Shown: in pieces, positions 51,456 to 58,952 of the stretch
How the letters are laid out: each line of letters begins with the position of its first letter
How positions within the stretch are numbered: the first letter of the stretch is position 1
Assembly (NCBI RefSeq): GCF_041276405.1
Contig: NZ_JBGGGT010000001.1
Location: 169,501 to 233,500 of the forward strand
DNA: 64,000 bases
Direction: 5' to 3'
Source: Microvirga sp. TS319
Lineage (GTDB): Bacteria > Pseudomonadota > Alphaproteobacteria > Rhizobiales > Beijerinckiaceae
The notes under the pieces: model-generated
Told to the model about the DNA's origin: nothing
Databases searched by the model: none
Seen by the model: only the letters and a program-made list of their open reading frames with translations
Made by a program: the position numbers and the translations under genes

Positions 51456-51489
51456 CATTACGTAAGGTATAATTTTACATAACGTAATG
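51456..51489. promoter_or_regulatory. Inverted repeat CATTACGT...ACGTAATG spanning a TATAAT box
   Basis: 8-bp perfect arms at 51456-51463 and 51482-51489 enclose 18 bp that contain TATAAT (51468-51473). An operator placed over a -10-like hexamer suggests repression; this is inference. Confidence 0.5.
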
Positions 51490-51610
51490 GAATTTTCATT
51501 CACCATTGTATTGTTCGTACATTTTAGAGAAATTTCCCTCGATTCAATAAAATATATAGCTCAATAGAGGCTCCCGGAGTGGAGCTCAGGGAATGCGCGG
51601 GGCAATATTC

Positions 51611-52030
51611 ATGTCTTTGAAACAGGATGTCGCGTCCAGCGGCAATTTCAACCTGTCCGATTGGAAGATCACCCTACCAGTCGACTCGTCAGGAAAGACC
51701 TCCGGCGAGGCATTGGAGGTTTCCGACCTGAGCGGTTATCGATACCGCCATCGGCAAGGATGTCGACTACATCACAGACTTCAACGTGAAGGACGACTCG
51801 GTCCGCCTCGATGACGCGATCTTCAAGAAATTGACCAAAACCGGATCCTTGTCTTCTAGCGCCTTCACAATGGGCGAGAAGGCAAAGGATTCAAGCAACT
51901 ACATCGTGTATAACAACAAGACCGGCGCGCTCTATTACGACGCCGACGGCTCGGGCGAGGGGCTGCGGTCAAATTCGCCGGCATCGAAAACAAGATGGCC
52001 CTGACTGCCGCCGATTTCATCGTGATTTAG
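51611..52030 (+). pseudogene. Alginate-lyase-like RTX secreted protein with internal deletion and frameshift
   Basis: The N-terminus after MSLKQDVASS reads FNLSDWKITLPVDSSGKTSG, the signature of polysaccharide lyase family 7 (alginate lyase). It breaks after LSGY. The sequence then continues in another frame with the end of an RTX-type secreted protein: DTAIGKDVDYITDFNVKDD, SVRLDDAIFKKL, TGALYYDADGSGEG. One missing G in the GGGG run near 51960 shifts the frame again; the last part would read AAVKFAGIENKMALTAADFI. The catalytic lyase core is gone. The gene once encoded a type I-secreted lyase. Confidence 0.72.
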
Positions 52031-52042
52031 CCGATACCGATT

Positions 52043-52080
52043 GGAGGCGGCTCTCACATGAGACGAGAGCCGGCTCCTTT
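52043..52080 (+). terminator. Hairpin after the lyase remnant
   Basis: GGAGGCGGCTCTC at 52043-52055 pairs with GAGAGCCGGCTCC at 52065-52077 (one mismatch), then TTT. It lies 13 nt after the remnant's stop. Confidence 0.5.
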
Positions 52081-52201
52081 CATGGTCTTGCGTGAAATGC
52101 GTTATTCGTTGGCCGCAGGATCGAATTTTTCAATATCACCAATTCAGATTTTGTATGGATTGCGCATCGCCGCTTTATTTCAAGGCAGACATCGTAGAAC
52201 G

Positions 52202-52229
52202 GGCCCCGCCATTGCGTGGGGCCTTTTTT
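52202..52229 (+). terminator. Strong Rho-independent terminator without an adjacent gene
   Basis: GGCCCCGC...GTGGGGCC stem (52202-52223) with a short loop, then TTTTTT at 52224-52229. It faces the + strand although the nearest + gene remnant ends 170 bp upstream and already has a hairpin. It may end an unrecognised small RNA at about 52081-52229. Confidence 0.7.
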
Positions 52230-52250
52230 ATGGATGCCCTTTGGCGGCTG

Positions 52251-52661
52251 CTATTCGGCAGGAGTCATTCGCATGGTGGGTCCGGCCTCCACAACAGGAG
52301 CGGGGCGGAAAACGAAATAGGCGAATATCAACATCGCAGCCAGAATGACGAGCGATGCGAGCGCCGCGATCGGATCTGCGGCGGTGTAGCCGAGATGGAT
52401 GGCGGCGACGGCGACCGTCAGGACAACCGTGCCGATGGACCAAAGCACGACCTGGACCATCGCCATTCGGCTCGCATTCAAGGCCGGGCGGCGCTCATAA
52501 TAAATTCCGAACAAGAACAAGGACACCCAACCGAGCAGGTTCAGATGCGCGTGAGCCGGCATGATCGAGTGGTCTTGGGATGCCGCCATTCCGATGCCCA
52601 TGGCCATTCCGGCGACGACAAAAAGAACGGCAAGTCTGAAGCTGAGTGACGATGCGGTCAT
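52251..52661 (-). CDS. Small membrane protein with heme-copper-oxidase subunit I-like motif
   Basis: A 136-residue protein with four hydrophobic segments and the motif MPAHAHLNLLGWVSLFLFG, similar to the HAHL region of cbb3/NO-reductase subunit I proteins. This small group is often annotated cytochrome-c-oxidase-subunit-like; it is too short to be an oxidase. CAGGAGG precedes the ATG at 52661 (MTASSLSFRLAVLFVVAG). A heme or quinone role is possible but unproven. Confidence 0.72.
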   Translation of the reverse strand: MTASSLSFRLAVLFVVAGMAMGIGMAASQDHSIMPAHAHLNLLGWVSLFLFGIYYERRPALNASRMAMVQVVLWSIGTVVLTVAVAAIHLGYTAADPIAALASLVILAAMLIFAYFVFRPAPVVEAGPTMRMTPAE

Positions 52662-53039
52662 GATAGTCCTCCTGACAAGTTCCCTGCTGGATTGCATGTT
52701 GTTGTTGTTCTGATCACAATCCCACCAATCAGGCTGTGTGTAAAATCACATGGAAAGTTCGAGAGGTTTTATGTAACTGTATTTCATATTCTTCTCGGTG
52801 GTTTCTTCCAGGAGCAGCCTTCGTCAAAAAGAAGAAGGCAGCCTGCGGGAGAAGGCTGCCCTCGGCAAGGAATTTCACGGGCGTCAGCTACGCTGCGCGA
52901 CCCGATCGTTCTGCGACCCTGAAGGTTTTTCCTTGCGGCGCTTTTACTTTTTCCAGGACGGTCTCATGCGGGCTTTTCCTGCCATGGCATCACCTCAGGC
53001 TTCGCGTCGATTACGTTTCCCGTCATTCCGGATCATGGC
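52662..53039. other. Intergenic region between two small minus-strand genes
   Basis: 378 bp with no supported gene apart from the terminator at 52825-52860. AT content rises near 52700-52790, where the promoter of the 52251-52661 gene should lie. Confidence 0.5.
52825..52860 (-). terminator. Terminator on the minus strand
   Basis: GGCAGCCT (52837-52844) and AGGCTGCC (52853-52860) form an 8-bp perfect stem with an 8-nt loop. On the minus strand it is followed by TTCTTCTTTTTGACG. It lies about 180 nt after the stop of the 53-residue zinc-type protein gene. Confidence 0.6.
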
Positions 53040-53201
53040 TCATTCGTTGTTCTGAACGTCACGGTGCGCACCTGCGTTCCTGCCCTGCCGGCTCTGCAGA
53101 GCGCGCTCGCAACGCTCCACGTGGTTCATCGCGCGCTGCTGCATCTGTTGCGGATCGTGACAGGGATCGTCGACGTCCTGGTGGCAGAATTGACACTTCA
53201 T
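53040..53201 (-). CDS. Small Cys/His-rich protein (hypothetical)
   Basis: 53 residues: MKCQFCHQDVDDPCHDPQQM then QRAMNHVERCERALQ and a basic tail. CQFC and the later Cys/His (DPCHD, NHVERC) could hold one zinc ion, like a zinc-ribbon or HNH-type microprotein. AAGGAGG lies 6 nt before the ATG, a strong initiation site that argues for a real gene. No family was recognised. Confidence 0.65.
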   Translation of the reverse strand: MKCQFCHQDVDDPCHDPQQMQQRAMNHVERCERALQSRQGRNAGAHRDVQNNE

Positions 53202-53391
53202 GGCAGCCTCCTTGCTGATGGGGTGTGAGGCCAACGTGATGAGCCTGGCCATGTTCCGAGAGGCGGTCTCTCTTGGGCCCGCGAACGCCGATCTCAGGCG
53301 TCGAGGCCGCCCGATGGGCGAAGATCGAGATGCAGGAGCGATGCGAGCAGGGCCGTCGCGACCATAGCGGCGGGCAGAAACAATGTGCCGG

Positions 53392-54582
53392 TCAGACGTT
53401 GTCGAGGGCGTTCAGCAGATCGGCGAGCAGATCGTCGCGATGTTCCAATCCCACTGACAGCCGCACGAGGCCGTCCGAGATCCCCATCTCGGCGCGCAGT
53501 TCCGGCGCGAACCGCTGATGGGTCGTGGTGGCCGGGTGAGTGACAAGGCTTTTCGCGTCGCCGAGATTGTTCGAAATGCGGATGAGCTGCAGTCCGTTCA
53601 TGAAGCGGAAGGCGCCGTCCTTGCCGTCTTTCACGTCCAGCGCGATCATGGTCGAGGCTCCGCTCATCTGGCGGCGGATCAGCTCGGCCTGGGGATGATC
53701 GGCGCGGCCCGGATAGGTGAGGCCCTGCAGCTTGGAATGATCGTGCAAGGCGTCGGCCAGGAAGGCCGCATTGGCCGTCTGGCGCTCCACCCTTAAGGAC
53801 AACGTTTCCAGGCCCTTGAGAAGAACCCATGCATTGAACGGTGAAATCGAGGGGCCGGTCATGCGCAGAAACTGCTGGACCTTGCTCTCGATGAACGCCG
53901 TGGAGCCCAGGATGACGCCTCCCAGGCAGCGGCCCTGGCCGTCGATATGCTTGGTGGCGGAATAGACGACGCAATCCGCACCAAGCGCCAGGGGCTTCTG
54001 ATAGAGCGGCGTGGCGAAGACGTTGTCGACGGTCAGGGTCGCTCCCGCCTCATGGGCGATCCGGGCGACGGCGGCGATGTCGATGATCTGCAGGCTGGGA
54101 TTGGAGGGCGTTTCCAGGAGAAAGGCCTTCGTGTCCGGGCGGACGGCTTGGCGCCAAGCCTCGACGTCAGGACCGTCGACCAGGGTGCAGGCGACCCCGA
54201 ACCGGGGAAGGAAGTCCTCGACCACCCATCGGCACGAGCCGAAGAGGCCCCGCGCCGCCACCACATGGTCTCCGGCCTGAACCTGGCTCACCATGGCGGC
54301 CGTGACCGCCGCCATGCCGCTTGCCGTCGCGCGGGCGGTTTCCGCTCCTTCCAGAGAGGCCATGCGCTGCTCGAACATGTCGATGGTCGGATTGGAGTAG
54401 CGGCTGTAGCTGTAGCCCGGCTCCTCGTTCAGGAAACGACGCTCGGCGCTCTCGGCGGTTTCATAAATGAAACCCTGCGTGATGAAGAGAGCCTCGGATG
54501 TCTCGCCGAAGGGGGTCCGCTCCTGGCCTTCGTGAACGAGGCGGGTCTCAAGCCGATAATCGCGGTCACGACGTGTGTTCAT
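53392..54582 (-). CDS. metZ: O-succinylhomoserine sulfhydrylase
   Basis: A 396-residue Cys/Met-metabolism PLP enzyme that makes homocysteine from O-succinylhomoserine and sulfide. Motifs seen are EGQERTPFGETSEALFITQG, EEPGYSYSRYSNPT, the PLP Lys211 in VVYSATKHIDGQGR, and the substrate region APELRAEMGISDGLVRLSVG. The N-terminus resembles the alphaproteobacterial MetZ rather than MetB. A 16-bp palindrome lies upstream of the start codon (54600-54615). It stands alone, divergent from nothing obvious. Confidence 0.9.
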   Translation of the reverse strand: MNTRRDRDYRLETRLVHEGQERTPFGETSEALFITQGFIYETAESAERRFLNEEPGYSYSRYSNPTIDMFEQRMASLEGAETARATASGMAAVTAAMVSQVQAGDHVVAARGLFGSCRWVVEDFLPRFGVACTLVDGPDVEAWRQAVRPDTKAFLLETPSNPSLQIIDIAAVARIAHEAGATLTVDNVFATPLYQKPLALGADCVVYSATKHIDGQGRCLGGVILGSTAFIESKVQQFLRMTGPSISPFNAWVLLKGLETLSLRVERQTANAAFLADALHDHSKLQGLTYPGRADHPQAELIRRQMSGASTMIALDVKDGKDGAFRFMNGLQLIRISNNLGDAKSLVTHPATTTHQRFAPELRAEMGISDGLVRLSVGLEHRDDLLADLLNALDNV

Positions 54583-54599
54583 GAGCCGATGCTATGTTC

Positions 54600-54615
54600 G
54601 TTCTTTTAAAAGAAC
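54600..54615. promoter_or_regulatory. Perfect palindrome upstream of metZ
   Basis: GTTCTTTTAAAAGAAC, a 16-bp perfect palindrome ending 17 nt before the metZ start codon on the minus strand. The position over the 5' leader suits an operator of a methionine-pathway repressor such as SahR or MetR type, but which one is unknown. It does not resemble a MetJ box. Confidence 0.5.
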
Positions 54616-54660
54616 AAATGTTTTTTAAGAGGAATGAACCCGCCCTTCGTCTAACGGGGA

Positions 54661-55563
54661 TTATCGACCGGAGACCTCGCCGATCAGCCGTAGGAGACAG
54701 GGCTCCAGGGAGGCGCGCCAGACCGGAAGGCGAATACCATGAATCGCTTCGAGCTTCGCGCAGTCCAAACGGGAGTTGCCGGGCCGCTTCGCCGGCGTGG
54801 GGTAGTCCGCCGTCGACAGAGGGCGGATCCTGGCGAACGGACCACCCAGGCGAGCCGACACGGCAAAGATCTCGGAGGCGAATTCGGCCCAGCTCGCAAA
54901 GCCGTTCCCGGCCATGTTGAAGATGCCGCGGAGCCTGCCCTCCTGAGGGTTCTCGAGAAGATTCCTGGCCACTCCATAGATGCCGTCGGCGAGATCGAGG
55001 GCGCTTGTCGGAGAGCCGATCTGGTCGGCGACGATGCCGATCTCGTCCCGATCCGCCGCCAGTCGAAGCATGGTCTTGACGAAATTCCTGCCGAACGGGC
55101 TGTAGATCCAGGCCGTCCGCAGGATCACGTGATCGTCGGTCGCGGCGGCGACAGCCTGCTCTCCGAGGAGTTTGGAACGGCCATAGGCCCCCAAAGGATG
55201 GACGGCATCGTCCTCCCTGTAAGGGCGAGGAAGGGTGCCGTCGAAGACATAATCCGTCGAAAGCTGGATGAAAGGTACGCCCATCGCCCGGGCGGCGCCG
55301 GCGAGGGTGCCGGCGCCGCTTGCGTTGACCGCCTCTGCCGCTCCCGGCTCCGCTTCAGCCTGATCGACAGCCGTGTAGGCCGCCGCATTCACGATCAGAT
55401 CGCCGCCTGTCCGCCGCAGGATATCCTCGATTGCCGATGGTTCGCCGAGGTCCAGCTCGGGCCGTCCGAGCAGAAGGGTCTCGGCCCGATGCGTGGAGGC
55501 GCGCTCCGCCATGGCACGGGCGACTTGCCCTTCCTTGCCGATCACGATGATATGCATGGGCAT
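54661..55563 (-). CDS. rfbD: dTDP-4-dehydrorhamnose reductase
   Basis: A 300-residue extended SDR enzyme that makes dTDP-L-rhamnose for surface polysaccharide. It has the Gly-rich IVIGKEGQVARAM, NAAAYTAVDQAE, QLSTDYVFDGTLPRPYREDD with the catalytic Ser/Tyr context and YGRSKLLGE (YxxxK). IFNMAGNGFASWAEFA is typical. The other dTDP-rhamnose genes (rfbABC) are not in the window. ATG 55563 with GGGAG upstream is used. Confidence 0.9.
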   Translation of the reverse strand: MPMHIIVIGKEGQVARAMAERASTHRAETLLLGRPELDLGEPSAIEDILRRTGGDLIVNAAAYTAVDQAEAEPGAAEAVNASGAGTLAGAARAMGVPFIQLSTDYVFDGTLPRPYREDDAVHPLGAYGRSKLLGEQAVAAATDDHVILRTAWIYSPFGRNFVKTMLRLAADRDEIGIVADQIGSPTSALDLADGIYGVARNLLENPQEGRLRGIFNMAGNGFASWAEFASEIFAVSARLGGPFARIRPLSTADYPTPAKRPGNSRLDCAKLEAIHGIRLPVWRASLEPCLLRLIGEVSGR

Positions 55564-55732
55564 TCAATGCTCCCTGCCAGGGACGGGGACCTGGATTCTT
55601 GAAGGCGTTGCCCGGTTCCGCTTAAGGATCCGGCGCCTTCCATTGTTGCTGCGCCGCAATATCACACTCCCGTCACGGTTTGTCTCCATAGTGCGATTCG
55701 TGATGGCAACGAGGATGACCATGGAGGAGGGC

Positions 55733-55963
55733 ATGTACGCTTACAACCTGTTCCGCAGCACGCAGCAGGACGGCCTTGTCTGTGCGGTTCCGGAAGAGCG
55801 TTCGGTTCCTGCCTTCGTCACCGGGCCTCAATGGCAGTTCGGTGGGCGCCTCGACATGGGCGAGCTTCCGCTTGGCTTCGACAGGCAGGCCGCCATGACC
55901 GGGGTCCGGTTCAACGGGTACTATCTGTTCGCGAGCTTTCCCAAAAACGCGATGCACCTGTAA
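55733..55963 (+). CDS. Hypothetical small protein
   Basis: 76 residues starting MYAYNLFRSTQQDGLVCAVP; the middle contains GPQWQFGGRLDMGELPLGFD. GGAGGAGGG stands 6 nt before the ATG, a strong initiation site. It has no membrane segment and no recognised family. The tail FNGYYLFASFPKNAMHL is hydrophobic and basic. Function unknown. Confidence 0.6.
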   Translation: MYAYNLFRSTQQDGLVCAVPEERSVPAFVTGPQWQFGGRLDMGELPLGFDRQAAMTGVRFNGYYLFASFPKNAMHL

Positions 55964-56074
55964 GCCCATGGCATCGTTTGCGGCGATGTAGACAGAAGTT
56001 TGAGTCATCGGTGCGGATCGGGGCTTGATCTTGCAGGGTGTCTGCTCTCTCTTTGTTGACGCGGTGTTGGCGCG

Positions 56075-57406
56075 GTGCCCGCCGCTGCCTTTCCCTGCGT
56101 GATCGTGAATTCTTCCCTCGCTCTGATCTGGACCATTACGGTCGCCACCACGTTGCTGCAGGCCGGTAATGGCCTGCTCCAGGCTGTCATGCCGTTGCGC
56201 ATGCAGGCCGAAGGCCTTTCGGTCTCCGCGATCGGCATCGTGGCGGCGGGGTACGGCCTCGGCTTCTCGACCGGGTGCCTCCTGGCTCCGGCCTTCATCC
56301 GCCATGTCGGCTACATCCGCGCTTTCGCGAGCCTCGCCGCCATGGTCGCTGTGCTCGTACTGGTGATGACGCAGGCCCATTCCACACTGGCCTGGGTGAT
56401 TCTGCGCGGGCTGACGGGCGTGACGCTGGCCTGCATCTTCACGGTGACGGACGGTTGGATCAGCGCGCGTGCTTCATCAAGCCATCGCGGACGAATTCTC
56501 TCGTTTTATATGATCGCCACCAAGATCGCCCTGATGCTGTCGCCGCTCGGCATCAGCTTCGGGGATATCGGGACCGACGGATTGTTCATGGCCGTAAGTG
56601 CCGTGATATCGCTGTCCCTGCTTCCGATCGCCGCCACGAGCACGAAGGAGCCGCCGGCGCCGGTCGGCGTGAAGGTCGACGTCCGGTATCTTTTCGCCCT
56701 CGCGCCCTCGGCCGTCGTCGGCTCCTTCGTGGTGGGCCTCGTCAACGGGCCGGTGATCGCCATCACGCCGGTTTTCGGGGTGAGCATCGGAATGAGCCAG
56801 GAGCGGGCTGCGGCGCTTCTGTTCGCACTCCAGGCCGGAAGTCTCGTGCTGCAATGGCCGCTCGGCTGGCTCTCCGACCGGGCGGATAGACGTTACATCA
56901 TCGCCGGGCTGGCGGCGGGCACGAGCTTGGTCTCGATGCTCATTCTCTTCGCGAGCGCACATGGGGCCCAGGACATGATCCTGTGGAGCTTCGCCGCCTG
57001 GGGCGGCCTGGCGCTCTGTATCTATTCCGTGTGCGTGGCCCATGCCTGCGACATCGTCGAGCCCGGCCGCATCGTCTCGACGGTCGGCACGCTTCTCTTC
57101 TCGTGGGCGGCGGGCGTTACGGTCGGTCCCCTGTTCGGTGCCGCCGCCATGGAGCTGCTGGGACCTGACGGCCTTTTCATTTATTCGGCAGTCGCCTCCC
57201 TGGGACTCGTCGCCTTCATCATCCTGCGCATCGTCCGGGTTCAGCGTGCGCCGGTGATGGGCGGCTTCGTGGTCGCTTCCACCAACTCCGCTGCCCCCAC
57301 GGTGGTGGCCCGGACGGAGGTTGCCGCGAGCGATCAGGCGGAGGACGGCGCAGGGCCGGATCAGAACTCGGCTTCTGCGGTGACGCGGGACGAAACGTCC
57401 TCATAG
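56075..57406 (+). CDS. MFS transporter
   Basis: A 443-residue major-facilitator protein with twelve hydrophobic segments. The loop after TM2 (GYGLGFSTGCLLAPAFIRHV) and the mid-protein loop GWLSDRADRRYI resemble the signatures of the sugar/drug-efflux branch (YcaD-like). The start GTG at 56075 is weakly supported; another GTG follows at 56105. The C-terminal ~45 residues are Ala/Glu/Asp-rich and lie outside the membrane. Its last 46 nt overlap the converging lytic transglycosylase gene. Confidence 0.85.
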   Translation: MPAAAFPCVIVNSSLALIWTITVATTLLQAGNGLLQAVMPLRMQAEGLSVSAIGIVAAGYGLGFSTGCLLAPAFIRHVGYIRAFASLAAMVAVLVLVMTQAHSTLAWVILRGLTGVTLACIFTVTDGWISARASSSHRGRILSFYMIATKIALMLSPLGISFGDIGTDGLFMAVSAVISLSLLPIAATSTKEPPAPVGVKVDVRYLFALAPSAVVGSFVVGLVNGPVIAITPVFGVSIGMSQERAAALLFALQAGSLVLQWPLGWLSDRADRRYIIAGLAAGTSLVSMLILFASAHGAQDMILWSFAAWGGLALCIYSVCVAHACDIVEPGRIVSTVGTLLFSWAAGVTVGPLFGAAAMELLGPDGLFIYSAVASLGLVAFIILRIVRVQRAPVMGGFVVASTNSAAPTVVARTEVAASDQAEDGAGPDQNSASAVTRDETSS

Positions 57407-58467
57407 CGGTTCAGGCGCTTGTCGATCATCGTATCGATCTTGCCGTAGACCTCGGACACGCTGAGCTGCCGGGTCTTCTTGCCGTCCTTGGCATAAAAGA
57501 GCGACTTGTTGGACTCGGCCGCTTTGGGGAACGCGCTCTTTGCGCTCTTCTTCGGCGTGTCGTCCACGAGGGCGATGAACTTGCTCGCGCTGTCCACCCC
57601 GAAGAAGTGCGAGAGATAGAATTCCGAGCGGCTGAGCTTTCGACCGAGTTTCGCCTCGATCTTCGTCTTGTCGCGCTTCATCATCTCCGCTGCCATGAGG
57701 GCAGAGATGTAAGGATTTCGGCGCAGGCCAAGAATGTATTCGCGCTTGGCTTCGTCAGGGATCGTGAGCTTCCCATCCTGCCTCTCGATCGACGAGGCTT
57801 CCATGATCAGTCCGTATTTTGCGCCGAACGACTGCACGGCTTCGAGCCACGTGCTCGTGATGAACTGGAAAAGGCCGACAGCGGACGAGGTGGAGGCTTT
57901 ATTGCCGGGAAGAAAGCTCGATTCCTTATCGGCGAGCGCCATCATGTAGACGGGATCGGCGCCGGTGATCTCCGACGCGCGGAGGATGGTGTCGACGATC
58001 CAGCGCGGGACGCGCATCTCCTCGAAATCCACGTACTCGACAGGAGTCGGGTCAACGTCATTCCCCACATCGCCTTCCGCGGCAGGCGGATTGGTGAGTG
58101 GCATCGAGGTGATGAAAAGCTCCTGCAACCGGGCATAGGTGAGCGTCCCTGCAGGGTCGACCGGAGTGATGGTTTCGAGAGGGTCGGCCGTGCCGATCTG
58201 CGCGGTCGGCCAAGGCGCCATGTCGAAGGGGCGCGCAGCCTGGTCCTGCGAAGGTGCTGCGAGAGCAGCCGGTGAGGCTCCCGCCCCTGCGGCCGCGCAG
58301 GTACCCAGGGCCACACTCGCGACGACGGTGAGCAGAGCATGGCGGGTACAAAAGGTAGAAAGGCTCTGGAGCGCATCGCGCGCCTGCAGCCCGATAAAAG
58401 CACTGTCTTTGTGACGAAACACCGATGACTGGCATGCGCGGTGAAGCGCTGTCAGAGCAACCTGCAT
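57361..58467 (-). CDS. Lytic transglycosylase (SLT domain) protein
   Basis: A 368-residue exported muramidase-type enzyme. After an N-terminal hydrophobic stretch (LTVVASVALGTCAAAGAGAS, at about 46-65) comes a Pro-rich segment, then the SLT catalytic region VYMMALADKESSFLPGNKAS with the acid Glu and SAVGLFQFITSTWLEAVQSF. The C-terminal 100 residues are Lys-rich, possibly peptidoglycan-associating. The converging MFS gene overlaps its 3' end by 46 nt. Which start is used is not certain, as the N-terminus is long before the hydrophobic region. Confidence 0.85.
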   Translation of the reverse strand: MQVALTALHRACQSSVFRHKDSAFIGLQARDALQSLSTFCTRHALLTVVASVALGTCAAAGAGASPAALAAPSQDQAARPFDMAPWPTAQIGTADPLETITPVDPAGTLTYARLQELFITSMPLTNPPAAEGDVGNDVDPTPVEYVDFEEMRVPRWIVDTILRASEITGADPVYMMALADKESSFLPGNKASTSSAVGLFQFITSTWLEAVQSFGAKYGLIMEASSIERQDGKLTIPDEAKREYILGLRRNPYISALMAAEMMKRDKTKIEAKLGRKLSRSEFYLSHFFGVDSASKFIALVDDTPKKSAKSAFPKAAESNKSLFYAKDGKKTRQLSVSEVYGKIDTMIDKRLNRYEDVSSRVTAEAEF

Positions 58468-58952
58468 TCGGAATAGCCCCCACAGGATTGACTGCTTCTC
58501 CGCAAAACGGGTGCGCAGCCCTTCTTCATTGACGAGGGCGAGTATGTGATAGGGGGATATGTCCAGAATAGGTCAGCTTGACCTTTCGCTAGGCAAATGT
58601 TCCGTATCGCGACAAACCGTCACCTCTCGTTTCAGGGAGTAAGCTCTCTGAACAAAGGGGTTTTCAGGCTCTGCCGTCCGGTTCCAAACAAATTTCGGGA
58701 CAGGTTGTCGCAAGGTCAGTCGTAGGAGCCCTGACGCTCAAAATGCGTCGTGATCCTAGCGCAGGGGCTGCACAAGTGCACGCAATTGCCACAATTCCGG
58801 CAGCGCTAGCGCATCGGACGAAAAAGTGGGCCTGGCTTTTCGCTCAAACGATGCGCTCCACCAGGAGGGAGCATCGGAAGGAAACCCGTCCGAAGCTCTA
58901 AGGCTCGGCGCTTCAGGAGCGCCGATCCTTTATCGTCCGCCATCCGTGGCTC
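58468..58952. other. Intergenic region between lytic transglycosylase and btuB
   Basis: 485 bp with no gene. It contains dispersed repeat copy 9 (58807-58901). A GC hairpin near 58907-58930 (CGGCGCT/AGCGCCG) sits after the btuB stop on the minus strand but has no T-tract. Confidence 0.5.
58807..58901. repeat. Dispersed palindromic repeat, copy 9 (composite)
   Basis: TAGCGCATCGGACG at 58807 to ACGATGCGC (module A, AAAAAGTGGGCCTGGCTTTT inside), then GGAGGGAGCATCGG to CGAAGCTCTA (module B, degraded). Confidence 0.8.

Larger units (their letters stand above)
51220..51610. other. AT-rich leader region of the lyase remnant
   Basis: 391 bp without a gene. The left part is ordinary; the right part (about 51370-51580) is markedly AT-rich for this genome and contains two inverted repeats (listed separately) and a TATAAT at 51468-51473. 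It reads as a promoter region acquired or evolved separately from the neighbourhood. Confidence 0.55.

Noticed and set aside
53294..53391. Short hydrophobic peptide frame downstream of metZ (MVATALLASLLHL...)
   Set aside because: It lacks a ribosome-binding site and is only 23 codons from its ATG; no support.
54583..54660. SAM-type riboswitch upstream of metZ
   Set aside because: The leader is short and lacks the conserved elements of the SAM-II class; only the palindrome is notable.
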